DNA of 10,000 nucleotides, from assembly GCA_020217035.1 (NCBI GenBank), contig JAIWOG010000121.1:1-10000 (forward strand), given 5' to 3'. The notes under the pieces are model-generated. The model was given only the letters and a program-made list of their open reading frames with translations, had not been told where the DNA came from and did not search any database. Below are positions 1-6,359 of this stretch, piece after piece. This DNA comes from Magnetospirillum sp. (lineage in GTDB: Bacteria; Pseudomonadota; Alphaproteobacteria; Rhodospirillales; Magnetospirillaceae). The position numbers and the translations under genes were made by a program. Every line of letters begins with the position of its first letter. Position 1 is the first letter of the stretch.

Positions 1-1
1 G

Positions 2-988
2 CTGGCGACCAGGCTGGGCATCGACAAGTATGCGGGCACCACCGACGAGACCAAGGCCGGGCCGGTGTGGAACGGCACCGTGCGCCTGCACCAGCCCCAC
101 CTCGATCAGCCCCTGCGCTGGAAACGCCCGCGCCGGATCTTCGTGAACTCCATGTCAGACCTGTTCCACGAGGCCCTGTCGGACGAGGACATCGACAAGG
201 TGTTCGCGGTGATGGCGACGGCCAACTGGCACACGTTCCAGATCCTCACCAAGAGGGCGGATCGGATGCGAGATTACTGCCGGTCGTTCGTCGCCAGGCA
301 TTCCAGTGAAGAGGGGCGCAACATCCTCGACCGCACGGTCTGGCCGCTCCCGAACGTCTGGCTCGGGGTGTCGGTGGAGGATCAGGCTGCGGCGGATGCC
401 CGCGTTCCGGCGCTGCTCGACACGCCTGCGGCTGTGCGCTGGTTGTCCTGCGAACCCTTGCTTGGGCCAGTGGACCTGACCCGCGTGGGCTACGGTGAGG
501 ATCCATTTGACGAGTGCGGAGGCCACCCCGAAAGCGCCATCGGTGCGGTAGCGACCGGCATGTGGTGGGATGCCACCACCGGCCACTTTTGGAGCGACAA
601 CCGCCACGGCGATGGATCGCGCAGCGGCCTTGAGCTTTCTGCCCGCTACCCGCGCATCGACTGGGTTGTGTGCGGAGGCGAGAGCGGTGCCCGATCCAGA
701 CCGATGCACCCCGACTGGGCGAGAGGGCTGCGCGATCAGTGTGCCGCCACCAGCCTGCCTTTCTTGTTCAAGCAATGGGGCGAATGGACGGTCACCTATG
801 ACCGCGACGCCGAGGACCCCGACTGGCGGCGCTGTCCGACCGCCAGGAACAACAACGAGCGATACCTCAACCTCGCGGGCGGGCACGGCTTCCATGGGGA
901 GCGGATGGTGTTCGTTCGGAAGTCCGGCAAGAAAGCGGCTGGGCGCCTGCTCGATGGCGTGCTGCACGACGGGTATCCGGAGGTCTGA
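2..988 (+). CDS. DUF5131 / phage Gp37-Gp68 family protein (5'-truncated by window edge)
   Basis: The frame is open from base 2 to the TGA at 986-988, giving 328 visible residues. A GTG at 65 is only an internal codon, because upstream residues already match the family. Recognisable family segments are WNGTVRLH, the stretch from PRRIFVNSMSDLFHE through QILTKRADRM, VWLGVSVEDQ, WLSCEPLLGP, WVVCGGESG and the C-terminal LFKQWGEW. The family's N-terminal three-Cys motif, which resembles an Fe-S or radical-SAM-like site, would lie just left of the window and cannot be checked. Members are frequent in prophages and islands; the biochemical role is not established. Residues about 165-210 look like a lineage-specific insert before WVVCGGESG. 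The next gene starts two bases after the stop, suggesting co-transcription with the element's HTH and integrase genes. Confidence 0.9.
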   Translation: MATRLGIDKYAGTTDETKAGPVWNGTVRLHQPHLDQPLRWKRPRRIFVNSMSDLFHEALSDEDIDKVFAVMATANWHTFQILTKRADRMRDYCRSFVARHSSEEGRNILDRTVWPLPNVWLGVSVEDQAAADARVPALLDTPAAVRWLSCEPLLGPVDLTRVGYGEDPFDECGGHPESAIGAVATGMWWDATTGHFWSDNRHGDGSRSGLELSARYPRIDWVVCGGESGARSRPMHPDWARGLRDQCAATSLPFLFKQWGEWTVTYDRDAEDPDWRRCPTARNNNERYLNLAGGHGFHGERMVFVRKSGKKAAGRLLDGVLHDGYPEV

Positions 989-990
989 CC

Positions 991-1266
991 ATGCCCAAGC
1001 AGCCCGCCAACTGGCCCGCCGCCGCGCTCCCGCGCCGTTTGACGCGGGAGTGGGCTGCCTTTTACTGCGGGGTGTCCCCCAACACCTTCGATGCCAAGGT
1101 CAAGGCTGGCGAGTACCCGAAGCCGGACCAGGACGGGCGATACGACCTGAAGCTGCTTGACCAGGCCATCGACAGGATCAACGGTATCGTCTGCGACGAT
1201 CCCGAGCAGCAGCCGGAAAGCTGGGCGGTGACCCCGCGCTCGCGGGGGCGGAGGGTGAGCGCATGA
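991..1266 (+). CDS. Small HTH protein, AlpA/excisionase-like
   Basis: A 91-residue protein. Residues about 17-55 fit a MerR/AlpA-type helix-turn-helix: LTREWAAFYCGVSPNTFDAK, then a short turn and GEYPKPDQDGRYDLKLLD, the shape of a wing followed by a helix. In many alphaproteobacterial elements a protein like this directly precedes the integrase and acts as an excisionase or integrase regulator; that role here is inferred. The ATG at 991 has GGAGG at 979-983, inside the end of the DUF5131 gene. Its stop overlaps the integrase start (ATGA at 1263-1266), implying translational coupling. The tail after residue 68 is polar and looks unstructured. A transcriptional regulator without a role in excision is also possible. 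Confidence 0.75.
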   Translation: MPKQPANWPAAALPRRLTREWAAFYCGVSPNTFDAKVKAGEYPKPDQDGRYDLKLLDQAIDRINGIVCDDPEQQPESWAVTPRSRGRRVSA

Positions 1267-2423
1267 CGGGCTCCAAGGAGATCGGCGTGGTCACCATTCA
1301 TCTTCCTGGCGTGAACAAGGTCCGCAAACGGCAGAAGGATGGGACCGTCCGCGTCCACTATTACCACCGCGCCACCAAGACCAAGCTCCCGGACGACCCT
1401 ACCAGCACCGAGTTCATTACGCGCCTCAACGAACTCAATGCGCAGATGGATGCCAAGCCCGCCGCCGGGGCGGCACCGGGGACCATCGCCGCCCTGATCG
1501 AGCATTACAGGGGCTCGCAGGAATTCAAGGGGCTGCGCGACAAGACGCGCCGGGATTACACCCGTTACCTGGAAGTGATCCGCGAGGAGTGGGGCAAGAA
1601 CCGCGTCGCCGGCATCGACCGCGAGGCGGTGCTTAATCTCCGCGACGCCTTCCAGGACACGCCGCGCACAGCCAACTATGTGATGGCGGTGCTTCGCCTA
1701 CTGCTGACCTTCGCGGTGGACCGGCCGAGCGTCTACGGGCTGAAGCACAACCCGGCCTCGCGGCCGAAGAAGCTCAAGACCGGCGACGGCCACCGGCCGT
1801 GGGAGGAAGGCGAGATCGCGGCGTTCCGGGCGCACTGGAGGCTTGGCACCGTCGAGCGCACCGCCTTCGAGATCGGCCTCAACACCGGCCAGCGGGGCGA
1901 GGACATCATCGCCATGGAGCGCGTCCACATCGGGGCCGACGGCAGTATCGCCGTGGCCCAGGAGAAGACTGGAGCGCGGGTATGGGTGCCGCAATCGCTG
2001 GACCTGATGGCGGCGCTGGCGGCCTGGGACAAGGCGCAGGCCGAACGGGTCTCGGCCGTGGAGGCCGCCGGAAAGCCGGTGCCCCTGGCGATGCGCCGCA
2101 TGCTGCTCACCACCGAGACCGGCCGGGCCTTCAAGGTGGACCGCTTCCGCCATGTGATGATCGGGGCCTACCAGGATGTGGGCGGCCTTCACGCCGGGCT
2201 GGAGTCGGGCGGGGTGACCACCCACGGCCTGCGCTACACGGCCGCCACCATCCTGCACGAGCTTGGGAACGACTGGGACACCATCGCCAGCATCACCGGC
2301 CACGAGACCGTGCAGATGGTGCGGAAGTACACCGCCAAGAAGCGCAAGGCGAAGGTGGCGATTGCCAGCCTGGACAAGGCCCGCAAGGGGGCCAAGGGCG
2401 GCCCCGATGGGAACCTGAAGTGA
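1263..2423 (+). CDS. int: Tyrosine recombinase / phage-type integrase
   Basis: A 386-residue site-specific recombinase that integrates and excises the element. The N-terminal part (about 1-65) looks like an arm-binding region, and about 73-160 fits the SAM-like core-binding domain. The catalytic domain follows with the full set visible: R211 in LNTGQRGEDI, K235 in QEKTG (beta-hairpin Lys), H321-x-x-R324 in HGLRYTAA, H347 in ITGHETV and nucleophile Y356 in RKYTAKK. Nothing is truncated, so the enzyme should be active. The start is the ATG at 1263, overlapping the previous stop, with a GGAGG-like site at about 1248-1253. The tRNA-Lys 3' end lies 85 bases downstream and is the likely target. Confidence 0.95.
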   Translation: MTGSKEIGVVTIHLPGVNKVRKRQKDGTVRVHYYHRATKTKLPDDPTSTEFITRLNELNAQMDAKPAAGAAPGTIAALIEHYRGSQEFKGLRDKTRRDYTRYLEVIREEWGKNRVAGIDREAVLNLRDAFQDTPRTANYVMAVLRLLLTFAVDRPSVYGLKHNPASRPKKLKTGDGHRPWEEGEIAAFRAHWRLGTVERTAFEIGLNTGQRGEDIIAMERVHIGADGSIAVAQEKTGARVWVPQSLDLMAALAAWDKAQAERVSAVEAAGKPVPLAMRRMLLTTETGRAFKVDRFRHVMIGAYQDVGGLHAGLESGGVTTHGLRYTAATILHELGNDWDTIASITGHETVQMVRKYTAKKRKAKVAIASLDKARKGAKGGPDGNLK

Positions 2424-2426
2424 ACG

Positions 2427-2461
2427 GGTTTGCAAACCGTCCACTGATTGGGTTGCAAACC
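2427..2461. repeat. 12-bp palindrome and 9-bp direct repeat between int and tRNA
   Basis: GGTTTGCAAACC at 2427-2438 is a perfect palindrome. TTGCAAACC recurs in direct orientation at 2430-2438 and 2453-2461, 23 bases apart, about two helical turns. The position between the integrase stop and the tRNA end suits integrase arm-type or excisionase binding sites; that role is inferred. Confidence 0.6.
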
Positions 2462-2468
2462 AAAGTCA

Positions 2469-2500
2469 AAGGGCCTGACCTATCTCTAGGTCAAGCCCTT
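2469..2500 (-). terminator. 13-bp hairpin downstream of tRNA-Lys, probable terminator
   Basis: Arms 2469-2481 and 2488-2500 pair over 13 positions with one mismatch around a 6-base loop. Read on the - strand it begins 8 bases after the tRNA CCA end and is followed by a T-rich but interrupted tract (TTTGACTTTGG). It could end tRNA-Lys transcription and also block read-through from the integrase gene. It lies on the element side of the junction, so the tRNA may be using an element-supplied terminator. Confidence 0.55.
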
Positions 2501-2508
2501 GATTTTAT

Positions 2509-2584
<76 letters not shown>

Positions 2585-2621
2585 GCAGTGTTGCTGGGGT
2601 GTCCCCCCTGCGGAGGACGGC

Positions 2622-2650
2622 TTTATAGTCGGATCGTCCCCGGCTGGCAA
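2622..2650 (-). promoter_or_regulatory. Sigma70-type promoter for tRNA-Lys
   Basis: On the - strand, TTGCCA (2645-2650) and TATAAA (2622-2627) are separated by exactly 17 bases. Transcription would start about 30 bases before the tRNA 5' end at 2584. Both hexamers are close to consensus, suiting a strong constitutive stable-RNA promoter. Confidence 0.7.
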
Positions 2651-2694
2651 GGGGAAAATTTGAACTTTTTCGCCGATCATTTCACGCCCCCGTC

Positions 2695-2723
2695 TTGGCC
2701 TTTGCGGACGGGCGGATTACAAC
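2695..2723 (+). promoter_or_regulatory. Possible promoter for the TrpB2-like gene
   Basis: TTGGCC (2695-2700) and TACAAC (2718-2723) are 17 bases apart, four of six matches each. The predicted leader is about 43 bases. A CATAAT at 2749-2754 is an alternative -10 but lacks a good -35 and would leave a very short leader. Confidence 0.35.
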
Positions 2724-2772
2724 CGCGTGAAGCCCGTGCGGGGCGCACCATAATTCAGGGAAACCGTCCGCC

Positions 2773-4134
2773 ATGACCGATTCCGTCAAATATTTCCTGC
2801 CCGAAGAGAAGATGCCCAAGGCCTGGTACAACCTGGCCGCCGACCTTCCGGTGCCGCTGCCGCCGCCCCTGCATCCCGGCACCGGCCAGCCGCTGGGGCC
2901 AGACGATCTGGCCCCCATCTTCCCCCAGGCGGTGATCGCCCAGGAAATGACCACCGAACGCTGGGTCGACATCCCCGAGCCGGTGCGCGACGTCTATCGC
3001 CTGTGGCGCCCGGCGCCGTTGATCCGCGCCCGGCGGCTGGAGCGTGCGCTGGGCACCCCGGCCAAGATCTTCTTCAAGTACGAAGGCGTGTCGCCGGCCG
3101 GCAGCCACAAGCCCAACACCGCCGTGCCGCAAGCCTTCTACAACCAGCAGGAAGGCGTGAAGCGGTTGTCCACCGAGACCGGCGCCGGCCAGTGGGGCAG
3201 CTCGTTGGCGTTCGCCGGCTCGCTGTTCGGCATCGAGGTCGAGGTCTTCATGGTGAAGATTTCGTACAACCAAAAGCCCTATCGCCGCGCCCTGATGGAA
3301 ACCTATGGGGCGCGCTGCATCGCCAGTCCGTCGTCCCTGACCAATTGCGGTCGCGCCATCTTGGAAAAGACCCCGGATTCCAACGGTTCTCTGGGCATCG
3401 CCATCTCGGAGGCGGTGGAAGTGGCCGCCACCCGCGACGACACCAAATACGCGCTCGGCAGCGTGCTGAACCATGTCTGCCTGCACCAGACCATCATCGG
3501 CGAAGAAGCCATGCTGCAGATGGAAATGGCCGATGCGGCCCCCGACGTGGTGGTGGCCTGCACCGGCGGCGGCTCGAACTTCGCCGGCCTGGCCTTCCCC
3601 TATATCCGCGAGAACCTGAAGAACGGCGGCAAGACCCGCATCGTCGCCGTCGAGCCGGCATCGTGCCCGACGCTGACCAAGGGCCAGTACGCCTATGATT
3701 TCGGCGACACCGGCCACCTGACGCCGCTGGTCAAGATGCACACCTTGGGCTCGACCTTCATGCCGCCGGGCAGCCATGCCGGCGGCCTGCGCTATCACGG
3801 CATGGCGCCGATGGTCAGCCACGTCAAGGAACTGGGGCTGTGCGAGGCCCGCGCCTTCGCCCAGACCGAATGCTTCGCCGCCGCCATCACCTTCGCCCGT
3901 GCCGAAGGCATAGTGCCGGCCCCCGAATCGTCGCACGCCATCAAGGGCGCCATCGAGGAGGCGCTGCGCTGCAAGGCGGAAGGCAAGGCGGAAACCATCC
4001 TGTTCAACCTGTCGGGCCACGGCCATTTCGACATGCAGGCCTATACCGACTATTTCGCCGGCAACTTGAAGGACCTGCCCTATGACGAAGCGGCGCTGGA
4101 AACGGCGCTGTCCGAACTGCCGCAGGTGGGTTAA
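2773..4134 (+). CDS. trpB2: TrpB2-type tryptophan synthase beta-like PLP enzyme
   Basis: A 453-residue fold-type II PLP enzyme of the TrpB2 class, longer than the classical TrpB1 partner of TrpA (about 400 residues). The PLP-binding lysine is K113 in GSHKPNTA, catalytic E135 is in ETGAGQWG, and the phosphate loop is GGGSN at 265-269. The N-terminal extension with WYNLAADLP and the LWRPAPLIRA segment is typical of TrpB2. The class makes tryptophan from indole and serine, or may use serine/indole in a salvage role. No trpA is adjacent, so it probably works alone or with a distant TrpA. The start at 2773 has a weak AGGGA at 2756-2760. The stop at 4132-4134 overlaps the stop of the convergent sigma-like gene. 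An annotation as a generic TrpB-like lyase would also be defensible. Confidence 0.93.
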   Translation: MTDSVKYFLPEEKMPKAWYNLAADLPVPLPPPLHPGTGQPLGPDDLAPIFPQAVIAQEMTTERWVDIPEPVRDVYRLWRPAPLIRARRLERALGTPAKIFFKYEGVSPAGSHKPNTAVPQAFYNQQEGVKRLSTETGAGQWGSSLAFAGSLFGIEVEVFMVKISYNQKPYRRALMETYGARCIASPSSLTNCGRAILEKTPDSNGSLGIAISEAVEVAATRDDTKYALGSVLNHVCLHQTIIGEEAMLQMEMADAAPDVVVACTGGGSNFAGLAFPYIRENLKNGGKTRIVAVEPASCPTLTKGQYAYDFGDTGHLTPLVKMHTLGSTFMPPGSHAGGLRYHGMAPMVSHVKELGLCEARAFAQTECFAAAITFARAEGIVPAPESSHAIKGAIEEALRCKAEGKAETILFNLSGHGHFDMQAYTDYFAGNLKDLPYDEAALETALSELPQVG

Positions 4135-4511
4135 ACCCCGAAAAGTCGATCCAGCCAACCGGCCCGCTTTTGCGGCCGGTTGGCGCATTCGCCCACCACT
4201 TGGCGGATCAGGGCGGCGATGTCTTCGTCGTCAATGGCGCCGGGTCCAAGCCCGCCTCTGCCGGTACCGGCTTCCATCATATCCAGCAAACGCCGATCCA
4301 GCCGTCCCGATCGCGGCGCCCACAACGGAGCGCTTTCCCATACCTTCACCATGACCCGGGCGGCGCCCTGCAAGGCCCGCTCCCGGTCGTCATGGGCGGC
4401 CAGGGCGCAAAGCGCCAGCCACGGCAACTTGCGGACACACAAAACGGTGAAGGCGCGCATGCTGCCCGCAGCGACGAAGTCGAGGATTTCGTCGTCGGAC
4501 AAGGCCAGCAT
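4131..4511 (-). CDS. Short ECF sigma-like protein with region 2 only
   Basis: A 126-residue protein. Residues about 5-75 line up with sigma region 2 of the full ECF factor encoded at 6485-7054: SDDEILDFVAAGSMRAFTVL against DDDELLELTATGNRDAFQIL, then MVKVWESAPLW against FLKVWTQAPKW. After about residue 76 the match ends. The tail is Gly-rich, then IDDEDIAALIRQVV and a basic end, RPQKRAGWLDRLFGV. No region 4 is visible, so promoter -35 recognition should be absent. The start is the ATG at 4511 with a perfect AGGAGG five bases upstream; a GTG at 4517 is less well placed. It follows the acidic protein gene by 17 bases and is probably the third gene of the EF-hand operon. It could be a decaying paralogue, but the excellent ribosome site and the intact frame suggest it is made. 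Function is unknown; a decoy or anti-sigma-binding role is speculation. Confidence 0.75.
   Translation of the reverse strand: MLALSDDEILDFVAAGSMRAFTVLCVRKLPWLALCALAAHDDRERALQGAARVMVKVWESAPLWAPRSGRLDRRLLDMMEAGTGRGGLGPGAIDDEDIAALIRQVVGECANRPQKRAGWLDRLFGV
4154..4184. terminator. Strong 11-bp hairpin after trpB2, within the 3' end of the convergent gene
   Basis: GCCAACCGGCC (4154-4164) and GGCCGGTTGGC (4174-4184) are perfect inverted arms with a 9-base loop, starting 20 bases past the trpB2 stop. No U-run follows on the + strand, so it may pause polymerase, protect the mRNA 3' end, or need Rho. It also encodes residues of the convergent small protein. Confidence 0.45.
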
Positions 4512-4528
4512 GCGCACCTCCTAACCGA

Positions 4529-5050
4529 TCACGCCTTGATGTCCACCAGACCGGACGACATCAACTGGGTCAGGTAATCCTTGGCCTTGCTGGTGTCGCT
4601 GCCCTGGTTGGCCTGCTGCAACTTTTCCAGCAATTCTTCCAGGGCGGTCTTCTCGGTCTCGTCCTCTTCCTCGGTCTCCGAGGTTTCTTGGCTGCCGCCG
4701 GAGGGCGGCGGACCACCGGCACCAGACGGCGGCGGACCGGGGGGCGGAGCGGACGGACGGTTGGCGGCCATCTGGCTTTCGAACTCGTCCAAGGCGGCGC
4801 GGACTTGGTCGGCTTCCTCCTGGGTCAGGGTGCCGGCCTCCACGTCCTGGGTCAGTTGTTGTTCCAAAGCCTCGCGCACGCTGGCCGGGTCGGCCGGAAT
4901 CGAACCCGCGCTCATGGTCGACTTGACCACGCTTTCCAGTTCAGAGCTGATGGAAGAGGATTTCTCGGCGCTCAGGCCCTTGCTTTGCAGCGAGGTCGCC
5001 AGGGTGTCCTGAAGCGATGGCGGGCGGCCGCCCACGGATGAAATGCTCAT
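4529..5050 (-). CDS. Acidic Pro-rich protein of unknown function in EF-hand operon
   Basis: A 173-residue protein I cannot assign to a family. The N-terminal half (about 10-93) is Ser/Gln-rich and probably helical, including REALEQQLTQDVEAGTLTQE. A Pro/Gly linker follows (about 96-120, PPPGPPPSGAGG and PPPSGG). Then comes an acidic stretch (SETEEEDETEKT) and a C-terminal helical segment ending in SSGLVDIKA. There is no signal peptide, membrane segment or canonical EF-hand loop. The acidic run could bind cations loosely, but that is inference. The start ATG at 5050 has AAGGGGAAA just upstream. It sits between the EF-hand gene (119-base gap) and the sigma-like gene (17-base gap). Its Gln/Ser-rich C-terminus is compositionally like that of the EF-hand protein. 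Confidence 0.85.
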   Translation of the reverse strand: MSISSVGGRPPSLQDTLATSLQSKGLSAEKSSSISSELESVVKSTMSAGSIPADPASVREALEQQLTQDVEAGTLTQEEADQVRAALDEFESQMAANRPSAPPPGPPPSGAGGPPPSGGSQETSETEEEDETEKTALEELLEKLQQANQGSDTSKAKDYLTQLMSSGLVDIKA

Positions 5051-5169
5051 GTGCTTTCCCCTTGTTCTCAAGACGACGGGTGGTTTCTCCACCATTCGCT
5101 TACACGGGGCTTGGCCGCCGACCCTGCGCGATGATTTTCACTTTTCCACCGCGCAGGGGAAGACGGCGA
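5051..5169 (-). promoter_or_regulatory. Gap with hairpin and CCGTGTAAG element before the acidic protein gene
   Basis: CCCTGCGCG (5122-5130) and CGCGCAGGG (5150-5158) form a perfect 9-bp stem with a 19-base loop, starting 11 bases after the EF-hand stop; it lacks a T-run, so it may be a processing or attenuating stem. GGTGG/CCACC (5079-5093) is a smaller stem in the leader. CCGTGTAAG (- strand, 5099-5107) ends 48 bases from the start codon. A near copy sits at almost the same distance before the EF-hand gene, hinting at a shared promoter or operator element. Confidence 0.4.
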
Positions 5170-6081
5170 TCACGCACTCAGCGACAAGGCGGAAACGGCG
5201 CTGCCGCCATAGAGCGCCGAGCCGCTTTGCTGCGACTTGGAATAGGCATCGATGGCCGACATCAATTGCTGCATGGCCGACGAGGTGGCGCCGTCCGACG
5301 GCGTTCTGGACTCGCCGGATTGCAGGGCTGAGATCAGTTTTTCGACCAAGTCCTGCTCGTCCTGGCTGAGCGAGACGTCGGCTGCTTGGGGCGGCGGCGG
5401 CCCCTGCATGCCCTGGGCAAGCTGTTCGGAAGTGATGAACTCGGCGTCTTCGCCGGCCAGGCTTTCGAACAAGGCGGTGGCTTCTTCCTCGCTGACGTCG
5501 TCGGGGCGGCCGGCCAGGAATTCCTGTCGGCTGACCACGCCGTCCTTGTTGGTGTCCAAGGCGTCGTAGACTTCGTCGGCTTCACCGCCGCCGCCGCCGC
5601 CGCCGCCCGCAGGTGGCTGCATGGCGGCGACGAAGGTTTCGGAATCGACGCTTTCGGTGCCCTCGCCGAACAATGTGCTGTAAAGGGCGGTGGCGTCTTC
5701 CTCGCTGACGTCGTCGGGACGGCCGGCGACGAATTCGTCCTGCGACACGGCGCCGTCGCCATCGGTGTCGAGTTTGGCGAACAGGTCGGAGGCTTCGGGC
5801 CGCGAGCCACCCAGGCTTTGCACTTGGATCATGGTGGCCTGCATGCTGGCCGCCATCTGCTGGAAGGCGGTAGCCAGGTCGCTTTGGCTCAGCGCACCGG
5901 TGCCTTCGCTGTCCAGCTTGTCGTAAAGGGAACCGGCCTTCTCGGCGCTGAGGTCGTCGGGAGCGCCGGCGACGAATTCGTCCTTCGACACCGTGCCGTC
6001 GCCGTTGGTGTCGATGCGCGTGAACATCTTTTCGAATTGGGCCGAGCTGAAAGAGCCGAGCCCGCTGATCCCACTTGCCAT
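5170..6081 (-). CDS. Multi-EF-hand calcium-binding protein
   Basis: A 303-residue protein built of three repeats. Each begins with a canonical EF-hand loop (24-35 DTNGDGTVSKDE; 105-116 DTDGDGAVSQDE; 176-187 DTNKDGVVSRQE), with Ca2+ ligands at positions 1, 3, 5 and 12. A conserved F-[VL]-A-G-x-P-D-D-[LV]-S-x-E linker follows, then a degenerate second loop (57-68, about 138-149, about 209-220). An eight-Gly run (159-166) separates repeats two and three, and a GPPPPQ linker precedes a Gln/Ser-rich tail. There is no signal peptide or membrane segment, so it is cytoplasmic or leaves by a non-Sec route. The start ATG at 6081 has GGAGA (6090-6094) upstream; upstream in-frame Met codons lie in AT-rich regulatory DNA. 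It is divergent from an ECF sigma operon and leads an operon with a sigma-like protein, suggesting Ca2+ buffering or signalling tied to that circuit. Confidence 0.93.
   Translation of the reverse strand: MASGISGLGSFSSAQFEKMFTRIDTNGDGTVSKDEFVAGAPDDLSAEKAGSLYDKLDSEGTGALSQSDLATAFQQMAASMQATMIQVQSLGGSRPEASDLFAKLDTDGDGAVSQDEFVAGRPDDVSEEDATALYSTLFGEGTESVDSETFVAAMQPPAGGGGGGGGEADEVYDALDTNKDGVVSRQEFLAGRPDDVSEEEATALFESLAGEDAEFITSEQLAQGMQGPPPPQAADVSLSQDEQDLVEKLISALQSGESRTPSDGATSSAMQQLMSAIDAYSKSQQSGSALYGGSAVSALSLSA
5587..5607 (-). repeat. (GGC)7 trinucleotide run encoding poly-Gly
   Basis: Seven perfect GGC codons (- strand) plus one GGT encode eight glycines between EF-hand repeats two and three. Slippage would change linker length in whole residues without a frameshift. 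Confidence 0.85.
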
Positions 6082-6199
6082 GGTCTTTCTCCGCAGAAGC
6101 GGCAAGCCGACAATTCGGCTCACGACACCTAACACGGAGAAGAAGCAAAAAACCTGCACCAAGAAAACAAAATTCCGGAAAAATCCTATTATTACTGTC

Positions 6200-6251
6200 T
6201 TGTATAAATACAAATAACGGCTCGCCAAATAATTTATGGCGTCCGTTATTT
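6200..6251. promoter_or_regulatory. Nested dyads, candidate operator
   Basis: TTGTAT-AA-ATACAA (6200-6213) is a perfect 6+6 inverted repeat. It overlaps a larger dyad: AAATAACGG (6212-6220) with CCGTTATTT (6243-6251), enclosing GCCA (6224-6227) and TGGC (6237-6240). The near-symmetry over 40 bp in the middle of a divergent region suggests binding of a dimeric regulator to control both operons. Confidence 0.5.
6201..6228 (-). promoter_or_regulatory. Possible sigma70-type promoter of the EF-hand operon
   Basis: On the - strand, TTGGCG (6223-6228) and TATACA (6201-6206) are 16 bases apart, four of six matches each, giving a leader of about 110 bases. Both hexamers sit within inverted repeats, so a bound regulator would block them. 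A sigma-specific promoter nearer the gene (around 6108-6137) is an alternative. Confidence 0.4.
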
Positions 6252-6359
6252 TATCTCTTGCACATTTACTGTTTGTTAGTGCACGATCCGAATTGTCGCC
6301 ACATTCCATGCAAGGGCGGGGCCAACACATCCCGACAGCCCCCCCTGGCGTTGAAGGGC

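Larger units (their letters stand above)
1..2508. mobile_element. Right end of an integrated prophage or genomic island in tRNA-Lys
   Basis: Three same-strand genes (DUF5131/Gp37-Gp68, small HTH protein, tyrosine integrase) lead to the 3' end of an intact tRNA-Lys gene. The integrase lies 85 bases from the tRNA 3' end, the usual layout for an element inserted at a tRNA 3' end by its own integrase. Genes beyond the tRNA are ordinary chromosomal ones. The other end, with a second copy of the tRNA 3' segment, is outside the window, so size and type (prophage, ICE, island) cannot be told. No structural phage or conjugation genes are visible here. Confidence 0.8.

Noticed and set aside
155..967. 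270-codon - strand frame opposite the DUF5131 gene
   Set aside because: The + strand frame carries family motifs throughout; the antisense frame has no recognisable domain or ribosome site.
2755..4188. 477-codon open frame on the - strand opposite trpB2
   Set aside because: It is antisense to a gene with clear TrpB2 motifs; the translation is low-complexity His/Arg/Gly-rich and matches no family, as expected for a GC-rich shadow frame.
5480..5990. Repeated DNA blocks with GACGTCGTCGGG resembling a CRISPR or satellite array
   Set aside because: They are the DNA of the repeated EF-hand linker (PDD[LV]S) spaced by more than 200 bases and diverged; there are no uniform spacers.
6082..6330. N-terminal extension of the EF-hand protein
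   Set aside because: The added residues come from AT-rich promoter DNA. The ATG at 6081 has a good ribosome site and the protein's natural start. A hydrophobic stretch (FFRNFVFLVQVFCFF) in the extension could mimic a membrane segment but appears fortuitous.
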